Below are positions 20,154 through 32,247 of a DNA stretch of 64,000 nt, piece after piece. A program made the position numbers and the translations under genes. Where the stretch lies: assembly GCA_024180945.1 (NCBI GenBank), contig JAKSGN010000021.1, forward strand, positions 868,001 through 932,000, read 5' to 3'. The DNA is from Macrophomina tecta. Taxonomy: Eukaryota; Ascomycota; Dothideomycetes; Botryosphaeriales; Botryosphaeriaceae. Each line of letters starts with the position of its first letter. Within the stretch, counting starts at the first letter, position 1. The notes under the pieces were generated by a model. It was not told where the DNA came from. It saw only the letters and a program-made list of their open reading frames with translations, and did not search any database.

Positions 20154-21684
20154 CTACTCCCGGGCCGCTATGTTTGAAATCTTGGGGAGAATGCCAGCAT
20201 TTTCCAGAGAGCGGAAAGTCTCGATCCAGGCGTCATAAGTATTGTCCAACCTGTTCCAACCAAACCTCCGAGCCTTTTCAGTGGTACCGATAGTAAGCCA
20301 ACTCTTACCAGTTGCCCACATGAAAAACCCCCAAGTACCCCACTCGATAGCTTCGGGTTTCCCGCCGTACTTCTTGACGATGGCTTCCCAAACCGGCTTT
20401 TTATCCTTTGCCCACTCATACATATCGATTTCGTTGTCCAGAGTATTCGCCCTCTCCTTGGTCTTTTCAAAGGTAAGGTCGGGGACCTGTGTGATTATCA
20501 GCAAGATGTATGGATGATAAAGAATGGTAGTTATCTCACTTTCAGTCCGAAATACTCCCCTAGCTTCGGCCAGAAGTACCGCCAGACAATGACATCGCCG
20601 TTGCAGTGGTTGAAGGCTTCGTCCTTGCAGTGATCCTGTGTCACTGCCCAAATGGACATGTCAGCGATGCTGGGAGCGTACGACATGTCATCAATGGAGT
20701 CGTAGAAGTAAGCGTTTCCGGGAAACATCCCGTTCCCGCCGATCTCGCGGTTGATGAGGAAATACAGAGCAATTGTCAGAGCTTCAGACATGCCGTTGGC
20801 TGGGCAATGGTAACGATTCCCACCTTCGTCAGCCTGCAAACATTAAAGTTTTATTGGAGGGCTCAGGTGCTCACAGTGAGGGGTGAATCCAACGATACCA
20901 TTGGGGCGGATGATGTTATGAGACCAGGTGCCCCGCCTTTTCTGGACTTCAAAAAGATAGTCTTCTTGTTTGTAGTAGAAGTTGTAACCCTTGTCGTCAT
21001 AGCGGGGCATATCCTCAGTCAACGGCACCGGAACTGGTCCGAGGTGAACACCGTAATGCTGTGCAGTCCAAGCCGTCAACAGTAGTCCAAATGAACCGGT
21101 AGATGATCAAAGGACTACACTCACCTTACCCCCAGTCTGAAGGCAGACTCTTTCCAGATTGGGGCAGACGGCGTCGATGACGTCAATGAAGTTCATGAAT
21201 AGTGGCACGTTCTTGTCCTTGAGCTTCCTGAAATCATCTTCATGGATGTATGAAGTGAAGAATGCATGGGTCACATCTCTACAGACATGCTCCAGTGCGG
21301 CCGTGATCTTTTCCTTCGGGTCGAGAAAGTCGACGGCCACAAATTCCACGCGGGGATCGATCCAGTAGTTCGGAAGTGCCCGACGAGAAGAAACAATGAT
21401 CTTGCGCCTTTTCAATCACTGAGCAAAGTATTCCAGGAGTGACGAGAGTCCAGGAAGGATTTAATGCCGCCTTACCACTCAGTCTTTGGTTTCCGAATCA
21501 GTTGCTCAACAATGGCGTGTCCACTGATGCCATTTGCACCACTGACAAATGCAACTTTGGCAGAGCCCGGTACGTAAAGGGAGTTCATGTCTGATGATAA
21601 GACCTTATGATTCTCCAATGAGGGGAACGAAGAGGAGTTGTTGATGTTGCATTGGATTGCGACCAGATGTCTTTCATACTCCAT
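20154..21684 (-). CDS. PRISE-family (progesterone 5-beta-reductase/iridoid-synthase-like) SDR reductase
   Basis: Up to 422 residues from exons 21684-21476, 21407-21125, 21058-20875, 20799-20540 and 20486-20154. The atypical SDR cofactor motif VSGANGISGHAIVEQL is followed by IIVSSRRALPN, IIRPNGIVGFTP, NGMSEALTIALYFLI and EAFNHCNGDVIVWRYFWP, the usual order in fungal PRISE proteins. These reduce activated C=C bonds of enones. If translation starts at the second Met (21588) the protein has about 390 residues, the family norm; I consider that start likely. The acceptor at 20800 was chosen because it joins GFTPH to SNGMSEAL. It diverges from the MFS gene to the right. Confidence 0.88.
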
Positions 21685-21990
21685 CTTTTATATGCAATGG
21701 GTTAGACCTGCTCATGGAAATTCCGTCTCGCACGAAATTCCATCACTCCCTAACTCCAATAGGTCATCGGAGGGGCTGTAGTGGGTGGGCCCGAGGCGTA
21801 AGTAGTAGTTTCAGAAACACCGGTGCATCCCCTAACCCAATGCAATCGGGACGTTTCGCGCTGATTCGGTGCTGCTTAGCTTTTAGAGACAGAAGGGCAT
21901 ATGCATCTCCACTGGATCCATTTTTCCTCTCTTGGAGATTTTCCTTGGACTTCGGGCACTCCACATTTGACGGTGGCAGTGGCACCACTT

Positions 21991-22089
21991 CGGCTATACA
22001 GTTGAGGTCGGATATATACGGCAGCCAATGATTGGCCGCACGTCAACAATGTCTCTGTATAGCCGATACAGAAGAGCTATATATCCGAC
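21991..22089. promoter_or_regulatory. interleaved inverted repeats around a CCAAT palindrome
   Basis: Perfect 11-bp pair CGGCTATACAG (21991) and CTGTATAGCCG (22055), and perfect 12-bp pair GTCGGATATATA (22007) and TATATATCCGAC (22078), in the order A-B-A'-B'. Between them lies the palindrome GCCAATGATTGGC (22024-22036), two back-to-back CCAAT boxes. The CGG/CCG ends suit Zn2Cys6 regulators; the CCAAT boxes suit the Hap complex. The rest of the 21685-22394 gap shows no gene. Confidence 0.6.
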
Positions 22090-22394
22090 ATGCTTCTCAA
22101 AGAGGTAGGTGAGTCTAAGACTGCGCGGTCGGAAGAGAATGCCGGTTTCTCGTATTATCATGCAATTTCAAGGCCGAACTTCTGCCTGCATTCGCCACAT
22201 GCGCAACCGGTGAAGCACCACGATGGGGCACGTTGGCAGGAAAGCCGGGAAATGTATCGCCTTGGGGCATTGTCCCCCCTTCTACTATTCAAATATGGAG
22301 TCGCCACACTTTGCCCGAGCATTTCCAAAGTTCCTTCATGCAAGGTCTCTTTTTTGAAGCTCGGGGGTCTCAGTGTTCCCAATCGGTCACGAAA

Positions 22395-24549
22395 ATGGGC
22401 GAAGAAAAGCCTCTTACCCAACAGACAGTGCCAGTCCATCCTCAGCACTCGAAATTGTCTCCCATCAAAGAAAGAGTCAATTTGAATGCCCTGAGTTCGC
22501 AGTATGAAGGAACAGGGACAGCAGATGATCCATTTGTGGTCCAATGGATTCATGGTGAAATGCAGAACCCACTCCTGTGGAAGGACTGGTACAAGTGGTT
22601 CATTGCTCTCAGCATGTCATCGACAACGCTTTGCGTATCATTCTGCTCATCGGCATACTCCGGAGGTAAGACACACTCACGGTCAGCCTTATTCCATCTA
22701 CGAACATCGCTTCCTTCCTTCGCAAATGCGCCCACCCAACCCTTTATCACATGTCATGAATCTGATGCTCATTTACTTCTGTAGGTATCTCTGGAATCAA
22801 GGAAGATCTGGGTGCTAGTCATGAGCTGGCGACTTTGGGTCTTTCACTCTTTGTCCTCGGCTTTGGACTAGGCCCTTTGATATGGGTATGATTGACATCT
22901 TTCTTCATCCGAGCTTGCCAAAGCCTTCTAGCACCAAACACTTAGGCATTACTGTTGTCTGGGTCATAATACCTGCCAGTGCTGGAGGAGAGTGGAATCG
23001 TCGTTTTGAATACGGATGGTTACACTCATGGATGCTCACGTCCGGATTGATGCTCCAACTGCCCACGAAAAAAGCAAACCATAGTGTATTTCATACACAT
23101 TCTACTAACTCGGTAGCTAACTTGACGTACCAGGCTCCCTTGAGCGAAATGTACGGCCGAAGGATCGTATTCTTCGTAACTTTCGGAGCCTTGACCTGTT
23201 TCAATGTAGGCACGGCTGTAGCGCCGAACATCCAAACGATTGTGGTCTTACGATTGCTCGGGGGAACTTTTGGCTCATCGCCTTTCACCAACGCGGGTGG
23301 AGTCATCGCTGACATCTTCAACACAAGAGAGCGAGGCTTAGCCATGTGCATATTCGCGGCCGCCCCTTTCATGGGTCCTGGTAAATACCCTTTATGGATC
23401 GTGGGATCCGCGCAGAGACTGACAGAGTATACGATGTAGTGATTGGTCCATTGGTTGGTGGCTTCCTCGGGGAGACGGAAGGGTGGCGCTGGATACAAGG
23501 CCTCATGGCTATATTCTCAGGCGTTGTCTGGATATTCGTTTCTCTCGCAGTGCCCGAGACATACTCCCCTGTTCTGCTAAAACGCAGAGCAGCAGAGCTA
23601 AGTAGACTAACCGGCAAAGTCTATCGGAGCGAAGCCGAAGTCAACCGCAAAACAGCGACGCTCAAAGATGCACTATATACCAACCTCTCCAGACCCTGGG
23701 TCCTTCTCTTCAGAGAACCTATTGTTTTCCTGTTGAGTTTCTATATGGCAGTCATTTATGGAACTCTCTACATGCTTTTCGCCGCATATCCGATTGTATA
23801 CCAGCAGCACCGTGGTTGGAGCGCGGGTGTTGCCGGCCTACCCTTCATCGGTGTCGCAGTTGGCATGCTCGGAGCCGTGGCATACTGCATCTGGGTAGAC
23901 AACCCACGGTATTTGCGAGTAGTGGATGAGCACGAGGGCAGCGCGCCGCCCGAAGCTCGGTTACCACCCTCCTTGCTTGGGGCAATTGCATTGCCGATTG
24001 GACTGTTCATGTTTGTTTGGACAAACAGCCCTTCTTTACCGTGGGCTCCAAGCGTTATCGCAGGAGCGCCGTTCGGATTTGCTATGTTGGTTGTTTTTCT
24101 GTGTAAGATCGACTACCTCACTCTGCCAGCACCATGGTCGTTCTCCGGATCTTTCACTGACCAATCAACAGCCATCATGAACTACCTCGTGGATTCGTAC
24201 ACCATATACGCCGCGTCAGTACTCGCCGCAAACTCCGTATTCCGCGCAATCTTCGGGGCCGTTTTCCCGCTCTTCACCCGCCAAATGTACAGTGCTCTGG
24301 GTAGGTGATCTCATGCGCTGGATCGGAACTTCCTTGGATATTGCTTCTAACACCATTTTCGTACAAGGGATCCATTGGGCATCTACAATACCGGCCTTCC
24401 TCGCACTCATCTGCCTGCCTTTCCCCTTTCTCTTCTACCGTTTTGGTGAGAGGATCCGTAGGAAGTGCAAGTACTCCGCGATAGCAGCGGCATCGGTTGC
24501 TACGCAACAGAAGATATCGAGTGTTCGTGAGCCTAGCAGAACTGTCTAG
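22395..24549 (+). CDS. MFS transporter, DHA1 drug/polyamine:H+ antiporter type
   Basis: 530 residues from exons 22395-22665, 22785-22885, 23134-23380, 23440-24102, 24172-24300 and 24368-24549. Plasma-membrane carrier: a hydrophilic N-terminus, the motif [14 protein letters not shown] after the second segment, [33 protein letters not shown], and [20 protein letters not shown] near the end; about 12 segments. This family exports drugs, polyamines and metabolites. The second intron is 248 nt, about four times the local norm. Start at 22395 gives a normal cytosolic tail; the frame is open to 22233. Shares a promoter with the PRISE reductase. Confidence 0.9.
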
Positions 24550-24761
24550 ATACCCTTCTACAGCACATGAGTTTGGAAAATTCCTCTCCTTTCAGACGAT
24601 TTGGAGTTCAGCCGGAGGAAACAGCGCGAGGGCAAGGTCTTTGTCTTCCGTTTTGGCACTTAATGAAGAGAAATCAAATCACCAAAGAATGCTCCCAAGC
24701 CAGTTCTCCCGCCATCACCCAAAATCAAAATACCCCGACAATTACCACAGACGTACCACGA

Positions 24762-27246
24762 TCAAGGAAAGCCCTGCAACCCCGACTGGCCCCCCATCGC
24801 CGACACGAACTCCCCCACATCCAATAGCGGCACGTCAAACCCCCAGTCCCCACTCGGCCACTGTATATCGTCCAGCAACCCATCAAGCCCCACGCCGCCA
24901 AGCACGCCCTGCTCCATCCCCATCCCCGCATCCTCCTGCGCAACGCGCTCGCCGCTCTGCCACACACCCGTCTCAAACGATCCCGCCGCTCCGCTATCCA
25001 TCTCAACCCTTTCTTCAGGAGAGCCGCCGAACTGCATACCAGGCACTCTCTCTTCTTGCCGTCCCTCTCCCACCGCTGCCGCTTGCTGCTCACCCATTCC
25101 CGCCCGCAGCCTCTCCAGCATGCGCTCCAGCGCATTTGCGACACTGCGCACCGGCTCGCGCTGGACCAGCTCGCGCAGGCAGGCCAAGCCGCGGGCGATG
25201 TATGCTACGTGGCTGCTGCGGTCGTGCACTCCCGTCTCCACTGCGGCGGCGGCGGCAAGGACGAGGACGAAGCAGGCGGTTTCAAGGAAGTAGCCGTGGT
25301 TGCAGAGGCCCTTTGAGTTTCAAAAAAAATTGTTTTAAGAATCAGCAACAGATGCGGGTATGGTCATCGGACGGAAGGGCCCACCTGCACGCCGGGGACG
25401 GTGGAGAGGAGGGATTCGGCGAAGATGACGGTGGATTGGGCGGCGGCGATGCAGCGGTCGGGGGCGGCCGCGAGGGACATAGGCGAGGTGGGGTGGGCGG
25501 TGGTGGTGTTGGCGACTGCGGTATTGGGGCGCGGAGGTGTGGCGTGGCGCGTGAGCTCGGTTTGGAGGATAAGGAGGGGCCGGGAGGCGAGGATGGTGGT
25601 GTAGAAGTAGACTGGAGCTCTATTAGTTTGGTTTTCCGGATGGAGCACGGGGCATACGGTAGCTCAGGACGATGTGGTGCATCAGCTTCTCGCCACCGTC
25701 TGGAAGAGGCGGCGTCCCGATGTTTATACCGAAGTCCCTCTTTACGAAGTCGGAGAACATGTTGAGTTCTTCGTGGATGCTTTGGAAGTGTTCGTTCAAA
25801 TCGGAGATGCTGGAGCCCTCCTGCTGAGAGTACATCTTATGCGTGCGGCGAATCGTCATACATAGCTGAACAAGAACAGCCGCGAATGATGTGCGGTCCG
25901 GATCAGGGATAGTGATCATCTCTCGATCAAGGAGATATGGCCTCCCTAGCATGAGGCAGGAGATGCTCTCATTGCAGAAGAGTGTCCACATTGTCCGGTT
26001 CGCTTCCGAGCGGCTGTCAGAGCCACGGCCTGCCTTATGGATACCCGCAGCGAGGGCTTTTGTGACAGCATGGCCAAGGCAAAGATAGGCCAGGTTTGGA
26101 TGGCCCGTTGCAAATTCGCAATGAGCCAGGAGCAGAGAGACCTGGATGGCTTTCACGTTCACATGGTAACGTGTTGATTCGGCTTCTGTTCGTGCCTGTC
26201 CCAGAAGCGTCTCTATCCACTCTTCTTCCTCTGTTGAAATAGCTCCCATGGCCATCGCAATGATCACCGAAGCCTTATCCAAAAGATCAAGGGGATCTTC
26301 CCTTTTTCTGGGCGCGTACAGCTTTTCAAACGTAGACCACAGGCGGACTGGATCGAGAAGCGGCATGAAATGGTGAGTACTCGAGAGAAAGTTCCGCAGG
26401 AAGGATTTTGCAAGCTCATAGCGGAGAAAGAGCGGAGAGTTTGCACGTCCTCGATTGGCAACATTGCCGAAGGCAATACCTTTGTACTTGAATCTGTCGA
26501 TTCCTTCGTATCCATCGTCGACTTCGCTGTTCGACCGAGGTGCTTGTCTTACCGCTAAGTGCGAGTGAATATGTTGCAGAAACGAGAAGTTCGAAGAGGA
26601 TCCGTAGTACAGTTGGAGTATGTAGGACGGTGATTCCGGCGGGGCGTAAGTGGCCCGGATATTATTGAAGATGCGGTCCTGAAACGGGACAGGCTGGGCC
26701 ACGGCATTACCTGCGGCTCCTGATTCAGCGGCCAGGGATTCTCCAGTATTCACCTCAGCTGGAGTCTTGTGGAGTTTCTTGCCCCGCCCCCGTTTGAGGG
26801 CAAGGGAAGCTTTTGAGGCCCTGTTTCTGGTGAAGTTTCGATATCTGCATTGGCTCCCGCGCGTGGAGCATATATTGCAAGGCGTTAGGCCATTGCACTT
26901 CTGTTTCCTACGGCGACATTCTGCTTCTCGGTCAATGTGGTCCGCGCTTAGACTGACGAAGCCTGGAATACCTTCACAAGCCTTTGAGATCCTTAACCTC
27001 TTATCTGACTCTATTTAGACAGATTATTAGCCATTTTACTTAGACACGGAGAAAGTTGCAACACCATCTGGTGTGATGGCAGATCTGGGATTCAAGGCAC
27101 TTTGCTCAACAGCATGGCCATGTTTCTCATGCCTGACCTGAGGGAACCCCTTTCAGGCGGAGAAGCACGGCGAAGTGCCTCTGTGTGGAGGCCCAGCCTG
27201 TTATCGGAAACGCACCGGAAGCAGTGGTACTGGATGATTTTGCCAT
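24762..27246 (-). CDS. Zn2Cys6 / fungal_trans transcription factor
   Basis: 702 residues from exons 27246-27216, 27010-26972, 26920-25658, 25611-25385 and 25310-24762. Splicing the second and third exons makes KACEECRRRKQKC, which continues NGLTPCNICSTRGSQCRY: the six-Cys binuclear zinc cluster. A fungal_trans domain follows (SFLRNFLSSTHHFMPLLDP, KALAAGIHKAGRG). The C-terminal exon is Glu/Gly/Met-rich, perhaps activating. The first exon (31 nt, MAKSSSTTAS) and its 205-nt intron are my least certain choice; no in-frame ATG exists nearer the zinc cluster. Tail-to-tail with the MFS gene, it is the natural candidate regulator of the PRISE/MFS pair. Confidence 0.85.
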
Positions 27247-27800
27247 GGAAAAAAATGCCTGAATGACGTAAAAGATGGCAAAGCACATGTGGAAGTGGAA
27301 CGAGACTTTTATGATTTACGGAGAACGAGTCGGACATTTATCGCAGCTCCGGTTCTCCACTTGGCCTGTCAGCCTATCTGACTAATTACCACCACGTGAT
27401 GGATATAAGATGCAGAGTAACAGGGTGAATGGACCATCCGCGAAGAAAAAAAAAGTTTTGTTTAATAGGTTGGAGACCCAGTTTCAGGCAATATTTCCGG
27501 AGGCCAGTCATGTTAATTAAATCGTTCATGAATCGTTCCAATTACCAATGCCTCATACTACTTTTTTTTTTCGCTATTTTAAACCTTTCAAGTCATTGCC
27601 CTTCGCGAAGTGCAGTCGTTTACACCAAGACGCCCGGCTTTGTGCCACCCTGCGGGTGACCGTAGTAGCCCGCTCGCAGCCACCAATATGCATCTAGGAC
27701 TCAAGAAGAAAAGAGGAAGAAGATTGAAGGGACGAGAACCAACACCACAGGAGGTATCATGCAACACCACATGGAGATCAAAACCAAAAATACAACTCCC
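27247..27800. other. no gene seen
   Basis: Upstream region of the Zn2Cys6 regulator and downstream region of the deubiquitinase, with short A and T runs only. Confidence 0.5.
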
Positions 27801-30800
27801 TTATCGACCGAATAATCTGTCTCTCTCATAAAACACAATGTAGGCCTGTTCGTTTTGCAGCCTGTCTCCGCCCCTCAATGCCTCTGGCTGGAAACTTGTA
27901 ACGCTCGTATCATTAAACTGCCACCAACAACCTCTTGCCGCGTCCTTCAGCATTGCGATGTAATGTCCTGAGGTGAGCGTCTGGCCGAGATGCCGCATGA
28001 CCGCGTACGCATTGTACATGTACGGTGGCGTCATTCGCTCATCTGTTTTGATCTGTTTGAGCTGTTCGGGCCCGTCAGAGGGCCTTTGTTTGAGAAGCGT
28101 CGTTTCTTCTTCCGGGGTGATAGGCGGCAGCATAAAGGGCGAGATGTCGAAATTGTTGAGCGGAAATTCGATGGGCGTGCACACTTTGCGGGCGCGCTCG
28201 GTGTGGGAGGCGGAGAAGCGCTTGAAGTGGAAGACGAGATAGTGTGGGGCACGAGTGATGGTAATTTGCTTGGTGGCTTCACGCTCCTTTTTACAGCGAG
28301 GGCAGCGCCAGACCTCATCACCGGAGAGGCGCTCCTCGGAGCAGTAAGAGCGGAGACAGTCACGGATATCAGCACGGCCGCTGCGTGGAATTTCGATGCT
28401 GATACTGTAGAAGGTCTCAAAGGTTGTCGACGTAAAGTGGCAGGTCGTGCACCGGAGGCGGGACATGTGCTGGCCACCAAAAAGTTCGCTGACGATGGAA
28501 CGCTCACGCATCGACCAACGCATCCACTCAATGCGGGCAACGTACGCCTTTGGAAGGCTTTCTCGTCTTGCTTCTTCCTGGTCAGTGAGCGCTTGAGCAG
28601 GTGGATGTGACCAATTGACGTTCATGTCTTCATGCAAGACGTCGAGCAAGAAATCCAGGAATTCCTTTGCGTCCTGTTGGCGGTCAAGTCCCCATTCTTG
28701 GTTTATACGAGCGCAAAGTTCCTATTCATAGGTCAGCGGATGTGTTGCATCGGATGGAGACAGTCGAGAGATTATGGCTTACCCTCAGAGTCTTTGGCCG
28801 CACCGGCCCGCCACCCTCAACCCACAAATTCTGAATCAACGTGGCATAGTTCTCTGACATGGTGCCTTGTGAGCCTCGCCAATTCTGCTTTTGAATGTAT
28901 TTCACAAAACTGCCATCTTTGTAGATCCTGGTCAGAGGAAGGGTTGCGTTGAGGCACTGAATGGTTGCATTCATGTAGCAGGTAACGCCGAAGTTGACCA
29001 AGCCAGTCCGGGGTAATCGAATATTCTGTGGGAGCTGACTAGCGGGGAGATAGGTAGGAAGCTGGGAGGATCGAGCGGTTGCGACATGATTTTGAGGAGC
29101 GTTCCTGTCGTGAGCACCGCTGTAGTTGACTCTGGACGCAGTGGGCGGCGGTCGAGAAGGTATTGATGGCATTGCTGTGCTGGGATAATCGGGTACTGCT
29201 GGTGGTGGGCGCGAAGGTGGTCGGGAAGATGGTCGCGACGAAGGTGCAACCGGAGGTGGTCGTGGCGCTGCCATGGTCATTGACTGAGGCCCAATCGCGG
29301 ATGCGTCGGGGAAGCGGCGCATAAACTCCTCTGTGCTGTGATAGTACGGCATCTCTTCATCAGCTACACCATCTTCTTCGTCGTCATGTGGTGGTACTGT
29401 TGGCGGTCTTTCTCCCCTGGCTTTCTCTAGCCATCTCTTTTCCTCCTCTGGATCCAGTGGATTATAGTCGCGCATGCGCTTCTTCTGCAGATACAGGCGA
29501 GATCCATTGCTGGCCATCGGAGCCCTACTCAGCGGGCGTGAGCGTCTTCCGTTCTGCTGATCAGATACTATTGCAGCTGTGTTGGACGTCTTCAATGCGC
29601 CCTGGCCAAGGAGGTCTGCCCACGCATCGAGGCCGCCCATGAGTAGGATTGGCGGCCTTTGCAAGGGCTTGTCGGCATTGAATTCATAGAGGGCGTCATA
29701 AAGGTATTTAAGCGCTGATTCTTGAGGATTCCGCGAAGACTTGGTCAGGAAATCCGCGTTCGGTGTTGATTGGTCATAGTAAACGACTAGGTCGAACTCG
29801 TTCCGTCGATCGAACATTTCCTGCTCAATATCTGGAGAAAGGACAAGGGCCTCCTGAAGCTGGTCTGCAGACATGTTAGGCCTCAAGGCAGCCGGCTCGA
29901 TACACATTATCGAATTGACGTAGATATGCCCGTCGTCATAGTCTTCCCTGGCGCGGACGTCGACAACCAGCACATTGTAGGGCTTCAAGTAGTCGAAGAG
30001 TTTCTCGGCGCTGATTTGCCACTCCCGAGGCGCGTGAAGGGATTTCCTTCTGATCACGGACGACTGTTGACTTGATGGCGTGGGGAAGTAGGACTCGGGG
30101 TCCCCGTTGGGAGCTTGGGCAGAAAGACTTGAAGTGGGTATGGAATTCGTCCGGACCAAGCTTCTGACAGTAGTTCGGGGGGGGTCTACGTTTGCCGGGG
30201 TCTGCATGTTTCGGGCCGGGCTGTACGCAGGGCTCGGCTCTTTGGGCAGAAAAGCGGTCATGCGGGTATCAAGAGGCAGCTTTGGCGGTCGCTCCGGTAG
30301 GGAAGAGCCACTTGGCATGGCGCGGGGACCTTGAGGTTTTAGGCTCGCTCCTGGATACATGCCATTGAAGTCCAGAGGAGATGGCATTTGTATTGAAGCA
30401 GGCCGAGGCGGCGGATGATTCCCTGATGCTCGCAGACGGGCGAAACGCTCACTTAAAGCATCGCCTTGGCTTGACAGGCCCGAAGGAGAGCCGTTCTGCT
30501 GAAGCGCGCGCCCATGCATATTCTGTGGCTTCGGATTCACAGGTGGACGTGTCCGCGGAGATTCGACGGAGCTCAAGGGCGTAGAACGCCCGGAAAGCCC
30601 ATCCGATCCAGTGTCCAGAGATTCTCGGGGAGACTGGCCGGATGCATTTGTACCAGTGTCGAGGAACAGCTCGTCGCGCATGGAAAATCTCGGATTCGGG
30701 TATGCCGAGGGTTCGGGGGTTGTGGAGGCAGCGGGAACGCTGGCATGACGGGAATGGGTTTCGGCGACTCCGTTGGTATGGATGGTGGGCCGAACGCCGC

Positions 30801-31341
30801 TCCGCTTGTTGTCATTGATTATGATTTCTTTGATGTTCGACAGGCGGTCTGCTCTTTCCGAAAGGAACTGCTCCAAGTCAGAGGACGAACGAAGCGCCAT
30901 GCGGAACGCTTCCACTTGGTAGCACAGTGCGTACCTTTCCAAGAGCCCTGTGCCTCTGATATCGTGTGCCTCTGTCCTCCTTCACCAGCGGGGCATCGCG
31001 GCAGGTGGGAATGCGGTTAAAGACTAGCTCGGAGGCGATGATGTACTCGAGATAGGCAAAATCAGGGCGGCGGAAGTCAAGAAGCGAGTCTATCTGCTTT
31101 GCCGACTGCTCTGCTGCCTCGAGCATGCGGTCAACCTGCGCCAAGGGTCAGACTCGGCCAGCACAGAGCGCGGCGAACTCACAGTCAGCGGGGCATTCCG
31201 CAGCCTCTCCTCGGCACGCGCCTTGAGGTCATTGATATGGGGCATGGGCCGGGCAGTGGAACTCTGAGCGCCGGTGTAGGAGCCATTGTCAGACGGACCG
31301 TGGGAGCCCAAGCCGCCGGAGCTTGGCCTGTAACCGTTCAT
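27801..31341 (-). CDS. DOA4/UBP4-type ubiquitin carboxyl-terminal hydrolase (rhodanese + USP)
   Basis: 1121 residues from exons 31341-31183, 31135-30935, 30867-28783 and 28721-27801. N-terminal helical region (DSLLDFRRPDFAYLEYI, DRGTRYQRHRALGK) like the USP8/Doa4 N-domain, a Pro/Ser-rich linker, a rhodanese-like domain (ISAEKLFDYLKPYNVLVVDV), a second linker, then the USP catalytic domain. The Cys box is GLVNFGVTCYMNATIQCL, the zinc ribbon uses CTTC and CPRC, and the His box is TLTSGHYIAML. Doa4 strips ubiquitin from cargo at endosomes before sorting into multivesicular bodies. The residue before TCYMN is Val rather than the usual Asn. The third exon start (30867) was chosen by a 67-nt intron with a CTGAC branch site. 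Diverges from VPS27. Confidence 0.92.
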
Positions 31342-32247
31342 GGCGGGGGTGCGGCCGGTCGCATGAGCAGGCGAGTGCGGAGCGTCGAGGACTTATAACG
31401 CGGCCCGGCGTGACATATTCAGCCGGAAGAGCTCAGCGAGAGGACGGGCCGGGCGAAGAGGCTGTGTGAGGGCGGGTGGTGGCGATCTTCGCGGTAGCAG
31501 GCGCCGAGGATACGAATACAGGCCACGAGGAGGCCGCGGGGAGACGGCGTTCTCGCGACGCGGCAGACACAGGGCAGCAGCGAAGGACTGGGCCGCAGAC
31601 ACAGTATGGCGGAGCGGGCTCGGGCGGGAGGTCGAGGGCCGAGGGGCGAGGGTGCGGGTTTCTGGGGGGGGGGAGCCTGTGGTTGCAGCAGGCGGTCCTG
31701 CAGATGGGCCACGGACAGTGGTCGGTGGTCGAGCTTCACCAGATGACGATGCCGGCGCGCCACACGTCGACGAGGCGCAGGCCCAACCTCGTGCGCACGC
31801 CGCGGCACCAGCGCATCTGACGCGTATGCACCTGGGCTGTTTAAAGCGCGACGGCCCGCTGCTGTTCTAGCACAAAAAAAAATATCCCACCCACGCCTGG
31901 GCGCCGGGGCAGTGCGCTTGGGCTGGGGAGAGCAAAGGCGGTCGGGCACTGGCAGCCGGGGCACAGGCACAGGCGCGCGCGCGCATGTGCTCGCCATGAC
32001 GCCGCCGTTGCTGTTCGGGCTTGGGCGGTGCAGGCCGCAGCCGCCACGCCTGGGCCGCCAACCTTGCCTACCTTACCTTACCTTACCCTGCCCTACCCAC
32101 GCCCGAAGCTCTCCAGCCCCATGCCCGCTCCATCGCCCATCCGCGCTCGTCGACCCCTCAACACCGCGTCTGCTCGCCCCACGAGCTCCCCGTGATCCCC
32201 CGCCATACCCTTCCGTTGCCCCCGCCTGCAGCTGTCGCACCGGCGCC
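31342..32247. other. divergent promoter region between the deubiquitinase and VPS27
   Basis: 0.9 kb of GC-rich DNA, no gene seen; overlapping frames on both strands look like composition artefacts. Confidence 0.6.
32062..32098. repeat. short (CCTTA)n-like repeat upstream of VPS27
   Basis: Three perfect CCTTA units (32071-32085) within an imperfect pyrimidine-rich run, about 150 bp before the VPS27 ATG. Confidence 0.7.

Noticed and set aside
30860..30960. Apparent frameshift in the DOA4-type gene between DRGTRYQRHRALGK and the next conserved block
   Set aside because: A 67-nt intron (30868-30934) with GTACGC donor, CTGAC branch site and GCAG acceptor restores the frame and the family spacing between DRG and IKEII.
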